Shown: positions 14,801 to 22,180, counted from the first letter of the stretch. The stretch: DNA of 64,000 nucleotides from Streptomyces sp. CNQ-509 (GCF_001011035.1 NZ_CP011492.1:5935001-5999000); one strand, 5' to 3'. Notes: generated from the sequence alone by a model not told the origin. Program-made: numbers and translations.

Positions 14801-15569
14801 CACGGGCGAGTACGCCATGCCCGGCCGGCGGCCCGGCCCGGGCGACACGGGGGAGTACGCGATGCCGGGCGGGCGTCCGGGTCCCGGTGACACCGGTGAG
14901 TACGCGATGCCCGGCCGGCGTCCGGGTCCCGGTGACACCGGTGAGTACGCGATGCCCGGCCAGGGCCCCGGCCCCGGCGACACCGGCGAGTACCCGGCGG
15001 CCGTACCGGCGCAGCGGGCCGAATCGCCCCTCGACGACGGCCTGCTCGACGGCGCCCCCGTACCCACCCGGGGCGACGAACCCACGCCGATCTTCGAGTC
15101 GATGGAGTCCAACTGGTTCCGCGAGAGCCGCGGCCGCGGGCAGGCCCCCGCGGCCACCACCGCCGAGCAGCCCCCGGCCGACGTACACACCGTCGCGGAA
15201 CCTGACCAGGACGCCGCGGCCGAACCCTCCGCTCCCGCGCCGCAGCCGGCCACGGCCACCCCCGCAGCGGCCTGGCGCCCCTCTCCCAACGACGACCGCT
15301 GGCGCCGCGCGGAGCAGTTGCGCACCCCGCAGGCCGGCGGCGTCACCACGTCGGGGCTGCCGAGGCGGGTGCCGCGCGCCAACCTCGTGGCGGGCACCGC
15401 GCAGGAGTCCTCGAACGCCAGCGGGACCCAGGTCTCGCGCGCGCCCGACGATGTGCGCGGCAGGCTCACGAGCCTGCGCCGGGGGATCCAGCGGGGCCGC
15501 CAGGCCGGCGGCACCGGTGAGACCCTCGGCGGCAACGGCTTTGGTCCCACCTATCAGCAGGAGCGTTAG
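11811..15569 (+). CDS. cvnA1: Conservon sensor CvnA1: histidine-kinase-like protein with nitrate/nitrite-sensing domain
   Basis: A 1252-aa membrane sensor. The order is: a disordered N-tail; TM1 near residues 75-97 (LVSLLALPVVAATTLGAF); an extracytoplasmic helical NIT-type sensing domain to about 385; TM2 (GVLILLVLLISLAGAFVV, about 391-408); HAMP; a DHp-like helix with LDHLATRMRRNGENLL; and a HATPase with DLVHLLAELLENATSF (N-box) and EIHDTGIGLS (G1). A Gly/Pro-rich tail of about 450 residues follows, with 45-bp tandem repeats and a conserved end (GLPRRVPRANL, SRAPDDVRGRL). The GTG at 11811 (VQGRLKTDGS) is chosen by likeness to family N-termini. CvnB1 starts immediately after the stop codon. 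Conservon kinases are thought to form a receptor-like complex with CvnB, C and D. The number 1 assumes synteny with S. coelicolor. Confidence 0.88.
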   Translation: MQGRLKTDGSVPGEPEVRGKTDRAASLRYGQSASSSPDRNADRGGARIPAPEAGDFASMQQPKGSKGPGSRILLRNWRISTRLVSLLALPVVAATTLGAFRIEDSWQNLQQLENMKLLTDMTEEATELADMLQQERDKSAGLIVDGNPKHPDITDARDETDKALIAFTRSADEIDTTDDEDLAGVNNSLTSVIEKLNKINSIRKTAYSDDTGGAAQTVKAYGELVDSLVSLSQDMALATSNPDMIAKTRALATFSSAKEYASVQQAIISAALAEEPRDEFAEADRLEAASAQEAESSSLKLFAHLYSGRIGLTDLMRSLDGGNASVQQADTFAKNLVNNPDSIKNADMSYRHWYELDSVKIEEMKKIEQHLLQEMEQTARDLRSEAQNDAIFNGVLILLVLLISLAGAFVVARSMVRSLRRLQDTAQTVAQKRLPELVRQLSDADPQDVDTSVETVGIRSRDEIGKVASAFDDVHREAVRLAAEQALLRGNVNAMFTNLSRRSQGLIQRQLSLISELESREADPDQLENLFKLDHLATRMRRNGENLLVLAGEEPGRRWTRPVPLVDVLRAAASEVEQYERIELSAVPATQVAGRVVNDLVHLLAELLENATSFSSPQTKVKVTGHALPDGRVLVEIHDTGIGLSPEDLGAINERLASPPTVDVSVSRRMGLFVVGRLSLRHGIRIQLRPSDSGGTTALVMLPVDVTQNGGGAGGKQPAGAASGAPGAGAGNGSPGRGGAAARAGAMSRLGAAQQRGQVGAGAGPGRPALPSRDVGGPGGAGGPGGPGQRPGLPGREPAGAGSAFGRSSGSGTGSAFPGGSAFGAAPGANSHSGSGLGSSPGRSGLPGRPGADSGAREPAEAQHTGAGLRDSGRDRHEGPRQHDDADTTQFSRPDTAGPPPGGAAGIPAFGSVPPPRSPQAPVPGESAAYGAPQDTGEHPAPPLQRRPQSGPGDTGAHPVARPGGGPQDTGAHALPPAAPASYDTGEHPVARPGPGDTGEYAMPGRRPGPGDTGEYAMPGGRPGPGDTGEYAMPGRRPGPGDTGEYAMPGQGPGPGDTGEYPAAVPAQRAESPLDDGLLDGAPVPTRGDEPTPIFESMESNWFRESRGRGQAPAATTAEQPPADVHTVAEPDQDAAAEPSAPAPQPATATPAAAWRPSPNDDRWRRAEQLRTPQAGGVTTSGLPRRVPRANLVAGTAQESSNASGTQVSRAPDDVRGRLTSLRRGIQRGRQAGGTGETLGGNGFGPTYQQER
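14784..14996 (+). repeat. 45-bp tandem repeat inside cvnA1 (RPGPGDTGEYAMPGR units)
   Basis: Four complete 45-bp units plus a partial fifth, each coding for 15 residues around PGPGDTGEYAMPG. Units 3 and 4 are nearly identical at DNA level. Looser DTGEHP / DTGAHP copies precede the array from about 14618, giving roughly nine DTG[EA][HY] motifs. Array length probably varies between strains. Confidence 0.85.
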
Positions 15570-15992
15570 TTGAGTCCATTGAGCCAGGCGGCGCAGAATC
15601 TGAACTGGTTGATCACCAATTTCGTGGACAACACCCCGGGGGTGTCGCACACGGTGGTGGTCTCCGCCGACGGACTGCTGCTGGCGATGTCCGACGGCTT
15701 TCCGCGGGACCGTGCCGACCAGCTTGCGGCGGTGGCGTCGGGGCTGACGTCGCTGACGGCCGGTGCCTCCCGCATTTTCGAAGGCGGCAGCGTGAACCAG
15801 ACGGTGGTGGAGATGGAGCGCGGCTTCCTCTTCATCATGTCGATCTCCGACGGTTCCTCGCTCGCCGTGCTGGCGCACCCGGAGTGCGATATCGGCCTGG
15901 TTGGTTACGAGATGGCGCTGCTGGTCGACCGGGCGGGCGCGGTGCTCACCCCCGATCTGCGCGCGGAGCTGCAGGGCAGCCTGCTGAACTGA
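15570..15992 (+). CDS. cvnB1: Conservon protein CvnB1, roadblock/LC7 domain
   Basis: A 140-aa single-domain roadblock/LC7 protein (NLNWLITNFVDNTPGVSHTV, VSADGLLLAMSDG, GYEMALLVDRAG). Such proteins act as partners or activators of small GTPases, here presumably CvnD1. It starts at TTG 15570 directly after the cvnA1 stop, with GGAG in the end of cvnA1, so translation is coupled. It differs from CvnB2 at only three residues (L/M at 4, S/Y near 70, S/A near 95). Confidence 0.88.
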   Translation: MSPLSQAAQNLNWLITNFVDNTPGVSHTVVVSADGLLLAMSDGFPRDRADQLAAVASGLTSLTAGASRIFEGGSVNQTVVEMERGFLFIMSISDGSSLAVLAHPECDIGLVGYEMALLVDRAGAVLTPDLRAELQGSLLN

Positions 15993-16065
15993 ACCACGGC
16001 CGGCCGCCCGGCCGACCGCTTTTATCAGACCTTCCCCATCGGCCATGTTCCCGCCCGGAGGATCC

Positions 16066-16476
16066 ATGACCCCGCCACCCGCCTCACCCGACTCGTACGG
16101 TGGTGCCCAGCATCAGCCCTACGAAGGTGAAGGCGATCAGCCGCTGGTCCGGCCCTATGCCATGACCGGCGGCCGGACCCGGCCCCGTTATCAGCTCGCC
16201 ATCGAGGCCCTGGTGAGCACGTCGGCCGACCCGATGCGGCTGCAGGGGCTGCTTCCGGAGCACCAGCGGATCTGCCACCTGTGCCGCGAGGTGAAATCGG
16301 TCGCCGAGGTCTCCGCGCTGCTGACCCTGCCGCTGGGCGTCGCGCGCATTCTGGTCGCCGACCTGGCCGAGGCCGGTCTCGTGGCCATTCACCAGCCCGG
16401 CGGCGGCACGGATGCCGACGGAACCCCCGATGTGACTTTGCTCGAAAGGGTGCTCAGTGGACTTCGCAAGCTCTAG
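16066..16476 (+). CDS. cvnC1: Conservon protein CvnC1, DUF742
   Basis: A 136-aa protein of the DUF742 family. RPYAMTGGRTRPRYQLAIEALV opens the domain. A winged-helix-like part follows (HQRICHLCREVKSVAEVSALLTLPLGVARILVADLAEAGLV), and the protein ends LLERVLSGLRKL. The ATG at 16066 has GGAGG 7 nt upstream. Its last 20 nt overlap the cvnD1 start. The family always sits between the roadblock and GTPase genes of conservons; its molecular role is not established. Confidence 0.87.
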   Translation: MTPPPASPDSYGGAQHQPYEGEGDQPLVRPYAMTGGRTRPRYQLAIEALVSTSADPMRLQGLLPEHQRICHLCREVKSVAEVSALLTLPLGVARILVADLAEAGLVAIHQPGGGTDADGTPDVTLLERVLSGLRKL

Positions 16477-17050
16477 TGGTGTGGCCGGTTCTTCTCCGGC
16501 TCGTGCGACCACGTCGGCGAAGATCGTGGTGGCGGGTGGTTTCGGGGTGGGGAAGACCACGTTCGTCGGTTCGGTGTCGGAGATCAATCCGTTGCGTACC
16601 GAGGCGGTGATGACGTCGGCGTCTGCGGGGATCGATGATCTGTCGCAGGTGTCGGGGAAGACCACGACGACGGTGGCGATGGATTTTGGTCGTATCACGT
16701 TGGATCAGGATTTGATCCTGTATCTGTTTGGGACGCCTGGTCAGGATCGTTTCTGGTTCATGTGGGACGATCTGGTGCGTGGTGCCATCGGTGCGGTGGT
16801 GCTGGTGGATACGCGGCGGTTGGCGGATTGTTTCCCTGCGGTGGATTACTTCGAGAACTCGGGGTTGCCGTTCGTGATCGCGTTGAACGGGTTCGACGGT
16901 CATCAGCCGTACTCGCCGGACGAGGTGCGTGAGGCGCTGCAGATCGGGCCCGAGACGCCGATCCTCACCACGGACGCCCGCCAGCGCTCCGAGTCCAAGT
17001 CCACGCTGATCACGCTGGTCGAGCACGCCCTCATGGCCCGGCTGCGCTGA
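16457..17050 (+). CDS. cvnD1: Conservon small GTPase CvnD1
   Basis: A 197-aa Ras-like (MglA/Arf-related) GTP-binding protein. G1 is GGFGVGKTT (about residues 27-35), G3 is GTPGQDRF, and the G4-like segment is NGFD in place of NKxD. It starts at GTG within the cvnC1 end. The protein is identical to CvnD2, and the DNA from 16429 to 17043 differs from 21364-21978 by one base. Codon choice is T/G-ending for most of the gene, unlike cvnA-C. A conservon in S. coelicolor has been shown biochemically to form a membrane complex including its GTPase; the signal for this copy is unknown. Confidence 0.9.
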   Translation: MDFASSSGVAGSSPARATTSAKIVVAGGFGVGKTTFVGSVSEINPLRTEAVMTSASAGIDDLSQVSGKTTTTVAMDFGRITLDQDLILYLFGTPGQDRFWFMWDDLVRGAIGAVVLVDTRRLADCFPAVDYFENSGLPFVIALNGFDGHQPYSPDEVREALQIGPETPILTTDARQRSESKSTLITLVEHALMARLR

Positions 17051-17094
17051 CCGCGCCCGCCGCCCGGGCCGCACGCCGCGGCCGGAGACTCCGC

Positions 17095-17132
17095 CAGGGG
17101 CAGGTTGCACCGTACGGTGCAACCTGCCCCTG
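17095..17132. terminator. 38-bp perfect palindrome after cvnD1
   Basis: The 17-nt arm CAGGGGCAGGTTGCACC and its reverse complement flank a self-complementary GTAC, so the whole 38 bp is palindromic. It starts 44 bp after the cvnD1 stop and has no T-tract. It most likely ends the cvn1 transcript; an operator for cvn2 is possible. Confidence 0.6.
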
Positions 17133-17312
17133 AGCCGTTGATAACGTTTGGAAGCAGATTGAGGGGGTGCGTTGCACAGGACGCAGGCGGTCGACTCCGT
17201 TCCGCTGATGCCATGGTTGCACTTTGTCGGTTGGCGCCGCTTACGCCCTTTTTGACGGTGCCTGCGTGATCGTACGAAGTCCTCGACAGGCGTTTGGAAT
17301 GTGCCGCGCGGC

Positions 17313-17324
17313 GTGCTGGAATTC
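17313..17324 (+). promoter_or_regulatory. Box shared by both conservon upstream regions, copy 2
   Basis: GTGCTGGAATTC, identical to 11624-11635, here 41 bp upstream of the cvnA2 start and therefore probably within or next to the promoter or leader. Confidence 0.4.
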
Positions 17325-17365
17325 GAGGAACTGACCCGAGAGTAGGCCGAGAGGTTGTTGGTCCG

Positions 17366-20269
17366 GTGAGGCGCAGCAGCAAGGGTCCCGCACAGGAGGC
17401 GCGGGGCAACTTCAGCCCGCCGTCGCACGCGGCGGTGCCGCCCCCTGCCGGGGCGCAGCCGGCCCCGCCGCCCAGCGGCAGCCGGTTCTCACCCCGCAAC
17501 TGGCGGGTGGCGACGCGGCTCAACGCGATCCTGCTGATCCCGGTGCTCGTGGCCATCGTCTTCGCGGGCTTCCAGGTGAACAGCTCCGTGGACACCTGGC
17601 AGGAGGCCCAGGACGCGGAGAACACCGCCAAGGTCGCCAAGGCCGCCGGCGACTACGCAGAGCGTCTCATGGCCGAGCGCGACGTCTCTGTGCAGCCCCT
17701 GCTGCACGGCGACCGCGAGGCGAGCCGCGTGACCGAGGCGCGCAAGGCCACCGACGCCGCCGCCGCCGAGTTCGACCGGCAGGTCGAGGACATGCCGGAC
17801 AAGCCCGGCCTGCAGCGCCGGCTGGACGCCTTCCGGGACCAGGAGAAGAACCTGGAGAAGATGCGCCAGGCGGCGTTCACTCCTCAGGCGGCCGGCACCG
17901 ACACCCACCTCGGGTACGCGCAGATGTACCGCCCGCTGATGACCTTCGCCAACGAGGTCGGCCTGGGCACCAGCAACATCACCACCTACGGCCGCGCGAT
18001 GTACGCGATCTCGCTCGCCAAGTCCTCCGCCTCGCTGGTCCGCTCCATCGGCACCGAGCTGCTCGTCAGCCCGCCGGAGAAGGCCGGGGTGCTGGCCGAG
18101 GAGAAGACCGCGCTCGCCTCCTTCGCGTATCTGGAGCCCATCGCCCTCGACGAGTTCAGGACCGGCAGCACCGCCGCCGACAACCGCATGCTCAAGGACG
18201 CGCTGGCCGACCAGGAGGAAGAGGCCAAGCAGCGGCTCGCCGAGGCGCAGCGCGAGGCCGAGGGCGGCGGCGGCGAGTTCACCGCCCCGCCGGAGCCCGC
18301 GGCGATGCTCGCCGGCGTCGCGAGCATCGGCGAGGACGTCACGCCCGCGGATCTCGCCGAGCAGGGCATCACCCCGCAGACGTGGTACGCGGCCACGAGC
18401 GTGCCCATCGCCGCGTACCGCACCGTCGAGATCGAGTTCGCCGACCGCGCCGTCGCCGACGCCCACGAGATCGTCGAGTCCGCCAAGCGCGACACCGTCG
18501 TCGGCGCCGCCATCGCGGTCGGCGCGCTGCTCATCGGCTTCGTCATCGCCGCGATGATGGCCCGCTCCATGGGCCGCAGCATGCGGCTGCTGCGCAACTC
18601 CGCCTTCGGCATCGCCGAGCAGCGGCTGCCGATGCTGGTCGACCAGCTCTCCCGCACCGACCCCGGCCGGGTGGACACCCGTGTGCAGCCCATCCCGCTG
18701 CACAGCAGGGACGAGATCGGCGAGGTCGCCCGCGCCTTCGACCAGGTGCACCGCGAGGCCGTCCGGCTGGCCGCCGAGCAGGCGCTGCTGCGGGGCAACC
18801 TCAACGCGATCTTCACCAACCTCTCCCGGCGCAACCAGGGCCTCATCGAGCGCCAGCTCGAGCTCATCTCCGGCCTGGAGGACCACGAGGCGGACCCGGA
18901 GCAGCTCGAGAACCTGTTCCACATGGACCACCTCGCCACCCGCATGCGCCGCAACGGCGAGAACCTGCTGGTGCTCGCGGGCGAGGACACCGGCCGGCAC
19001 ATGGACGAGGCGGTCCCGCTCGTCGACGTGCTACGCGCGGCGACCTCGGAGGTCGAGTCGTACGAGCGCATCGAGCTGGAGGGCGTGCCGGACAGCGAGA
19101 TCCACGGCAGCGCCGTCACCGACCTCGTGCACCTCCTCGCCGAGCTGCTGGAGAACGCCACCACGTTCTCCTCGCCGCACACCAAGGTCCGGGTCACCGC
19201 CACCCGGCTGCCCGACCGCCGGGTGATGGTCGAGATCCACGACAAGGGCATCGGCCTGACCGCCGAGGACTTCGCGGACATCAACCACCGGCTCGCCAAC
19301 CCGCCCACCGTGGACGTCGCGATCTCGCAGCGCATGGGCCTGTTCGTGGTCGGCAGGCTCGCCGACCGGCACGGCATCCGCGTGCAGTTGCGCCCGTCCG
19401 GCGAGCAGTCCGGCACGACCTCGCTGGTGATGCTCCCCGAGGCCATCGCCTTCGGCGGCGCCACCGAGGCGCCCGAGCAGCACGACGAGTTCACCGTCTC
19501 CCGGATCGTCGCCGACCGCCCCTCCTTCCAGCCCGCAGGGAACGGCTTCGCCGGCGGCCGGCCGCGCAGCGCGGCCGAGCTGGGCTTCGACGACTCCCCG
19601 TACCCGCAGGTCGAGCCGGAGCGCCCGGCCATGCCCGCGCTCGGCGGGCAGGAGGGGGTCTTCGACCCCATCCAGCGCTCGCTGCTGCGCGAGGAGCGCA
19701 GGGCCGCGCTGGAAGCGGCGGCGCAGGACCGTACGCCCGGCTTCCGCGACCCGGAAGCGGAGGCCGCCGGTACGGATGCCTTCACGCCCGGGGGTATCTC
19801 GCCGGAGCCCGCGTACGATACCTACGGCCAAGCAGAGCCCGGCCCCGCGTCGAACCACTGGACGGGGCAGGGCGCGTACGACAGCCCGGCAGTACCGGAA
19901 GCGGAATCTACGGCACAGCTCGGCACCGGCCGCGGGGGCTTCGGCTTCGGCGAACCGGAGCCGGCGCCGGCCGACGACGAGTGGAGGTCGGCGAACGACG
20001 AACGCTGGGAGCGCGCCGGGCAGGTGCGCGAACCGAAGGCGGGCGGGATCACCCCCGCGGGCCTTCCCCGGCGGGTGCCCCGCCAGAACCTGGTGGAGGG
20101 CACCGCGGAGCAGGCGCCGCTGGGAGGCCCACAGGTCTCCCGGGCCCCGGAGGACGTGCGCGGCAGGCTGAGCAATCTGCGCCGCGGTGTCCAGCAGGGC
20201 CGCGAGCGGGGGCCGCAGCGGAATGACGGACCGGGCGTGGGCCCCGGCACATACGATCAGGAGCGTTAG
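17366..20269 (+). CDS. cvnA2: Conservon sensor CvnA2: histidine-kinase-like protein
   Basis: A 967-aa paralogue of CvnA1. TM1 is LNAILLIPVLVAIVFAGF near residue 52. The sensing domain runs to about 360. TM2 is VVGAAIAVGALLIGFVIAAMMA (about 380-402), followed by HAMP, MDHLATRMRRNGENLL, and a HATPase with DLVHLLAELLENATTF and EIHDKGIGLT. The disordered tail is shorter (about 260 residues) and lacks the tandem repeats, but ends with the same block (GLPRRVPRQNLVEGTA, QVSRAPEDVRGRLSNLRRG, then YDQER). The GTG at 17366 (VRRSSKGPAQEARGNF) is the likely start; GAGG lies 11 nt upstream, as for cvnA1. cvnB2 begins right after the stop. Confidence 0.87.
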   Translation: MRRSSKGPAQEARGNFSPPSHAAVPPPAGAQPAPPPSGSRFSPRNWRVATRLNAILLIPVLVAIVFAGFQVNSSVDTWQEAQDAENTAKVAKAAGDYAERLMAERDVSVQPLLHGDREASRVTEARKATDAAAAEFDRQVEDMPDKPGLQRRLDAFRDQEKNLEKMRQAAFTPQAAGTDTHLGYAQMYRPLMTFANEVGLGTSNITTYGRAMYAISLAKSSASLVRSIGTELLVSPPEKAGVLAEEKTALASFAYLEPIALDEFRTGSTAADNRMLKDALADQEEEAKQRLAEAQREAEGGGGEFTAPPEPAAMLAGVASIGEDVTPADLAEQGITPQTWYAATSVPIAAYRTVEIEFADRAVADAHEIVESAKRDTVVGAAIAVGALLIGFVIAAMMARSMGRSMRLLRNSAFGIAEQRLPMLVDQLSRTDPGRVDTRVQPIPLHSRDEIGEVARAFDQVHREAVRLAAEQALLRGNLNAIFTNLSRRNQGLIERQLELISGLEDHEADPEQLENLFHMDHLATRMRRNGENLLVLAGEDTGRHMDEAVPLVDVLRAATSEVESYERIELEGVPDSEIHGSAVTDLVHLLAELLENATTFSSPHTKVRVTATRLPDRRVMVEIHDKGIGLTAEDFADINHRLANPPTVDVAISQRMGLFVVGRLADRHGIRVQLRPSGEQSGTTSLVMLPEAIAFGGATEAPEQHDEFTVSRIVADRPSFQPAGNGFAGGRPRSAAELGFDDSPYPQVEPERPAMPALGGQEGVFDPIQRSLLREERRAALEAAAQDRTPGFRDPEAEAAGTDAFTPGGISPEPAYDTYGQAEPGPASNHWTGQGAYDSPAVPEAESTAQLGTGRGGFGFGEPEPAPADDEWRSANDERWERAGQVREPKAGGITPAGLPRRVPRQNLVEGTAEQAPLGGPQVSRAPEDVRGRLSNLRRGVQQGRERGPQRNDGPGVGPGTYDQER

Positions 20270-20692
20270 GTGAGCCCGATGAGCCAGGCGGCGCAGAACC
20301 TGAACTGGTTGATCACCAATTTCGTGGACAACACCCCGGGGGTGTCGCACACGGTGGTGGTCTCCGCCGACGGACTCCTCCTCGCGATGTCCGACGGCTT
20401 CCCCCGTGACCGTGCCGACCAACTGGCGGCGGTGGCATCCGGACTGACGTCGCTGACGGCCGGCGCCTCGCGGATCTTCGAGGGCGGCTACGTCAACCAG
20501 ACGGTGGTGGAGATGGAGCGCGGCTTCCTCTTCATCATGTCGATCTCCGACGGCTCGGCCCTCGCCGTGCTGGCGCACCCGGAGTGCGACATCGGTCTGG
20601 TGGGCTACGAGATGGCGCTGCTGGTCGACCGGGCGGGCGCCGTGCTCACCCCCGACCTGCGCGCGGAGCTGCAGGGCAGCCTGCTGAACTAG
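20270..20692 (+). CDS. cvnB2: Conservon protein CvnB2, roadblock/LC7 domain
   Basis: 140 aa, almost identical to CvnB1 in protein and, in its first 120 bp, in DNA. It begins at GTG 20270 (ATG 20279 is also possible) next to the cvnA2 stop. It is expected to pair with CvnD2; near-identity with CvnB1 means the two conservons could exchange components. Confidence 0.88.
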   Translation: MSPMSQAAQNLNWLITNFVDNTPGVSHTVVVSADGLLLAMSDGFPRDRADQLAAVASGLTSLTAGASRIFEGGYVNQTVVEMERGFLFIMSISDGSALAVLAHPECDIGLVGYEMALLVDRAGAVLTPDLRAELQGSLLN

Positions 20693-20781
20693 CCGACAAC
20701 CGATGCACGTTGCCTGCTCGCCGGGCTAAGGTGCGTCGAGTGCAGTGACGCTCCGGCACGCCGTCGGGGAAGGGGAACGCA

Positions 20782-21411
20782 GTGGCAGCGCACCAAGAGG
20801 TACCTCACGGCGGTGAGGACTGGCGATACGGCTACGGCCCGCAGTCCGACCGGCCGGGCATGCCGCCGCAGCACGGGATGCCCCCGCAGCCGGGCGCTCC
20901 CGGCGTACCGTACGCGGCCCCCGGCGTGCCCTCGTCCCCGGGGGAGCCGCAGCACCCGTCGCCGTCTCCGCACGGCGGCGGCCCGGCGCAGCACCGGGGC
21001 AGTCCCGCGCCCGCGGCGCAGCCCCAGTCCGCGGCTGCGGCCCGCGGCGCCCGCGCGGTCCGCAGCCCGCAGTCCCGGCTGGTGCGCCCGTACGCCGTGA
21101 CCGGCGGCCGGACCCGGCCGCGTTATCAGCTCGCCATCGAGGCATTGGTGCAGACCACTGCCGACCCCTCCCGCCTCACTTCCCAGCTCCCCGAGCACCA
21201 GCGCATCTGCCGACTGTGCTATGAACTCAAGTCGGTCGCGGAGGTCTCCGCGTTGCTGACCCTCCCGCTGGGCGTCGCGCGCATCCTCGTGGCCGACCTC
21301 GCGGAAGCCGGCCTGGTCACGATCCACCAGCCGGGCGGCGGCGAAGCCGCGGGGGGCCAGCCAGATGTGACTTTGCTCGAAAGGGTGCTCAGTGGACTTC
21401 GCAAGCTCTAG
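20782..21411 (+). CDS. cvnC2: Conservon protein CvnC2, DUF742 with Pro-rich N-terminal extension
   Basis: A 209-aa protein whose last 115 residues are the DUF742 domain, very like CvnC1 (RPYAVTGGRTRPRYQLAIEAL, SVAEVSALLTLPLGVARILVADLAEAGLV). It has about 90 extra N-terminal residues rich in Pro, Gln, Gly and Ser, presumably disordered. The GTG at 20782 is preceded by AAGGGGAA. Unlike in cvn1, an 89-bp gap separates it from cvnB2. The last 48 bp are DNA-identical with the end of cvnC1 and overlap cvnD2 by 20 nt. Confidence 0.86.
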   Translation: MAAHQEVPHGGEDWRYGYGPQSDRPGMPPQHGMPPQPGAPGVPYAAPGVPSSPGEPQHPSPSPHGGGPAQHRGSPAPAAQPQSAAAARGARAVRSPQSRLVRPYAVTGGRTRPRYQLAIEALVQTTADPSRLTSQLPEHQRICRLCYELKSVAEVSALLTLPLGVARILVADLAEAGLVTIHQPGGGEAAGGQPDVTLLERVLSGLRKL

Positions 21412-21985
21412 TGGTGTGGCCGGTTCTTCTCCGGCTCGTGCGACCACGTCGGCGAAGATCGTGGTGGCGGGTGGTTTCGGGGTGGGGAAGACCACGTTCG
21501 TCGGTTCGGTGTCGGAGATCAATCCGTTGCGTACCGAGGCGGTGATGACGTCGGCGTCTGCGGGGATCGATGATCTGTCGCAGGTGTCAGGGAAGACCAC
21601 GACGACGGTGGCGATGGATTTTGGTCGTATCACGTTGGATCAGGATTTGATCCTGTATCTGTTTGGGACGCCTGGTCAGGATCGTTTCTGGTTCATGTGG
21701 GACGATCTGGTGCGTGGTGCCATCGGTGCGGTGGTGCTGGTGGATACGCGGCGGTTGGCGGATTGTTTCCCTGCGGTGGATTACTTCGAGAACTCGGGGT
21801 TGCCGTTCGTGATCGCGTTGAACGGGTTCGACGGTCATCAGCCGTACTCGCCGGACGAGGTGCGTGAGGCGCTGCAGATCGGGCCCGAGACGCCGATCCT
21901 CACCACGGACGCCCGCCAGCGCTCCGAGTCCAAGTCCACGCTGATCACGCTGGTCGAGCACGCCCTCATGGCCCGGCTCCGCTAA
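21392..21985 (+). CDS. cvnD2: Conservon small GTPase CvnD2 (identical to CvnD1)
   Basis: 197 aa, identical residue for residue to CvnD1, with the same GTP-binding motifs. DNA identity covers 615 bp (21364-21978) with one silent difference at 21589. Outside this block the flanks diverge at once, which indicates recent gene conversion between the two operons. It ends conservon 2, about 100 bp before the tRNA cluster. Confidence 0.9.
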   Translation: MDFASSSGVAGSSPARATTSAKIVVAGGFGVGKTTFVGSVSEINPLRTEAVMTSASAGIDDLSQVSGKTTTTVAMDFGRITLDQDLILYLFGTPGQDRFWFMWDDLVRGAIGAVVLVDTRRLADCFPAVDYFENSGLPFVIALNGFDGHQPYSPDEVREALQIGPETPILTTDARQRSESKSTLITLVEHALMARLR

Positions 21986-22058
21986 CCCGTTTTGGAGTGC
22001 GGTCCGCGATCGGGTAATGTTCTGTCCGTCGCCGGGAACGGCGGCCACCGGAACAGAG

Positions 22059-22082
22059 CCCCCGCGACGGGGGTTGTGTTTT
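22059..22082 (+). terminator. Terminator after cvnD2
   Basis: CCCCCG/CGGGGG stem with a CGA loop and a TTGTGTTTT tail. It ends two bases before the tRNA-Gln gene. The tRNA must then be transcribed by read-through or from a promoter overlapping the hairpin; TAATGT at about 22015-22020 could be a -10. Confidence 0.6.
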
Positions 22083-22084
22083 GG

Positions 22085-22156
22085 TGGGGTATGGTGTAAT
22101 TGGCAGCACGACGGATTCTGGTTCCGTTAGTCTAGGTTCGAGTCCTGGTACCCCAG
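22085..22156 (+). tRNA. tRNA-Gln (CTG anticodon)
   Basis: A 72-nt cloverleaf: acceptor TGGGGTA/TACCCCA with discriminator G, anticodon loop TTCTGGT closed by ACGGA/TCCGT, and T-arm GGTTCGAGTCC. The CTG anticodon reads CAG. No CCA is encoded. Confidence 0.93.
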
Positions 22157-22180
22157 CGCAACGCAGTTGCAGATGTACAC

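Larger units (their letters stand above)
17051..17365. other. Intergenic region between conservons 1 and 2
   Basis: 315 bp holding a 38-bp perfect palindrome (17095-17132), an AT-richer stretch around 17135-17290 likely to carry the cvnA2 promoter, and the second copy of the 12-bp box (17313-17324), 41 bp before the cvnA2 start. No -35/-10 pair is assigned with confidence. Confidence 0.5.

Noticed and set aside
14784..14996. 45-bp repeats in cvnA1 considered as CRISPR
   Set aside because: Units are directly abutting, in frame and encode a regular peptide; no unique spacers and no cas genes in the window.
20693..20781. Separate promoter for cvnC2-cvnD2 in the 89-bp gap
   Set aside because: TTGCCT and TAAGGT are present but only 11 bp apart; no acceptable hexamer pair.
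16457..21985. Conservon duplication considered as a composite mobile element
   Set aside because: No transposase, integrase or terminal inverted repeats; tandem cvn1-cvn2 matches the order I recall for other streptomycetes.
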